Assembly (NCBI GenBank): GCA_963756975.1
Contig: CAVWPS010000002.1
Coordinates: 806,001 to 870,000, forward strand
DNA from: CAVRQM01 sp963756975
Lineage (GTDB): Bacteria > Pseudomonadota > Alphaproteobacteria > Acetobacterales > Acetobacteraceae
Direction of reading: 5' to 3'
Length of the DNA stretch: 64,000 nt
Under the pieces are notes generated by a model. The model did no database searches, was not told the origin of the DNA, and saw nothing but the letters and a program-made list of their open reading frames with translations. The position numbers and the translations under genes were made by a program. How positions within the stretch are numbered: position 1 is the stretch's first letter; the number at the start of each line of letters is the position of its first letter. Below are positions 63,459-64,000 of the stretch, in pieces.

Positions 63459-64000
63459 ATGCACCTCCTAGTCCGTGAAACCCGCTCGCTGGACGACGAC
63501 GCGCCAGTGGTCGAGTTCGACCACGATTCTGGCGACCTCGTCCTGCTGAGCTTCTCGGACGCCGACCTCGGGGCCGCCGCCGCCGCGTGGGCCGGCCTGC
63601 CCGAGCCGCGCCCGACGCTGCGCCTGGTGCCGCTTGCCGCGCTGGCCCATCCGATGTCGGTCGATCTGTATGCCGAGCGGGTCATTTCGCGCGCCCGCTG
63701 CGTGGTCGTGCGGCTGCTGGGCGGCGTCGACTACTTTCGCTACGGCGTGGAGGAGTTCGCGGCCGTCTGCCGCGATAACGGCGTGGCGCTCGCGCTGATC
63801 CCCGGCTGCGAGCGCCGCGATCCGGCGCTGCCCGAACTGTCGACCGTCCCGGCCGCCGACCTCGACACGCTCGACGGCTATTTCCGCCAAGGCGGCCCCG
63901 CCAACATCGGCCACGCGCTCCGCCTTGCGGCCCGGCTCGGCGGTATTGTCAGCCGAACCATTCCGCCAGCGCCGGAGCCGATGCCGGTCGCGGGCGAGGT
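63459..64000 (+). CDS. cobN: Cobaltochelatase subunit CobN, 3' end missing
   Basis: N-terminal 180 residues of the large ATP-dependent cobaltochelatase subunit; frame open to the window edge. ATG 63459 gives MHLLVRETRSLDDD, followed by GDLVLLSFSDADLGAAAAAW, LRLVPLAALAHPMSVDLYAE, RCVVVRLLGGVDYFRYGVEE and GGPANIGHALRLAARL, all matching the CobN N-terminus. Third gene behind the riboswitch. Confidence 0.92.
   Translation, partial: MHLLVRETRSLDDDAPVVEFDHDSGDLVLLSFSDADLGAAAAAWAGLPEPRPTLRLVPLAALAHPMSVDLYAERVISRARCVVVRLLGGVDYFRYGVEEFAAVCRDNGVALALIPGCERRDPALPELSTVPAADLDTLDGYFRQGGPANIGHALRLAARLGGIVSRTIPPAPEPMPVAGE

Noticed and set aside
1..64000. CRISPR arrays, rRNA genes, prophage or insertion sequences
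   Set aside because: No regularly spaced repeats, rRNA sequence, transposase, integrase or phage structural genes were recognised anywhere in the window.

Overview
The window is a very GC-rich bacterial chromosome segment with nearly wall-to-wall genes, GTG and TTG starts and many 4-base stop/start overlaps. The housekeeping block rplU-rpmA-obgE-proB ... proA-nadD-rsfS-rlmH-gpmI-envC-like-ctpA-yibQ-like-rppH, together with a PQQ-type sugar dehydrogenase and an aerobic-style cobalamin set (cobC, cobD, cobQ, cobO, cobP, cobW, cobN), points to an alphaproteobacterium, most likely Rhodospirillales/Acetobacteraceae. That placement is inferred from gene order and protein style; no database was searched.

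Layout. 1-6860: MdtABC-type RND efflux operon (adaptor cut by the window edge). 6921-25638: a large carbohydrate locus. It holds a CUT1 sugar ABC transporter without ATPase, ThuA-like and ThuB-like proteins, two further Gfo/Idh/MocA oxidoreductases, a TIM-barrel sugar isomerase/epimerase, a ribose/fructose-type ABC transporter, an AraC regulator, a GH4 glycosidase with its own CUT1 transporter (again without ATPase), an NAD-dependent epimerase and an aldo/keto reductase. 25715-28903: glycosyltransferase-like protein, four-repeat DUF347-type membrane protein, small secreted protein, amino-acid binding protein, tRNA-Ser(CGA). 28961-44801: the housekeeping block, interrupted between proB and proA by a 3.8 kb accessory insert (secreted TIM-barrel protein, 2-hydroxyacid dehydrogenase, two ABM-domain proteins, a long inverted repeat). 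45071-48978 (minus strand): PNPOx-like protein, CpdA-like phosphodiesterase, sorbosone-dehydrogenase-like protein, anti-sigma and ECF sigma factor. 49312-57348: glycogen operon glgP-glgC-glgA-glgX plus a methyltransferase. 57338-64000: cobalamin genes on both strands with a cobalamin riboswitch ahead of a DUF1636 protein, cobW and cobN (cut by the window end).

How it works together. The sugar locus looks like an uptake and oxidative (probably keto-sugar) catabolic region: two CUT1 importers that must borrow an ATPase, one complete CUT2-style importer, and a set of sugar dehydrogenases and isomerases. The glg operon would store and mobilise glucose. The cobalamin genes cover late corrinoid steps: adenosylation, amidation, aminopropanol arm and nucleotide-loop activation.

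Quality caveat. Nine otherwise normal genes are broken by ten single-base shifts: nine look like one-base insertions, one like a deletion. The victims include gpmI and cobQ. This bias suggests sequencing or assembly error rather than decay, so these are annotated as interrupted CDS and their exact junctions should be treated as provisional.
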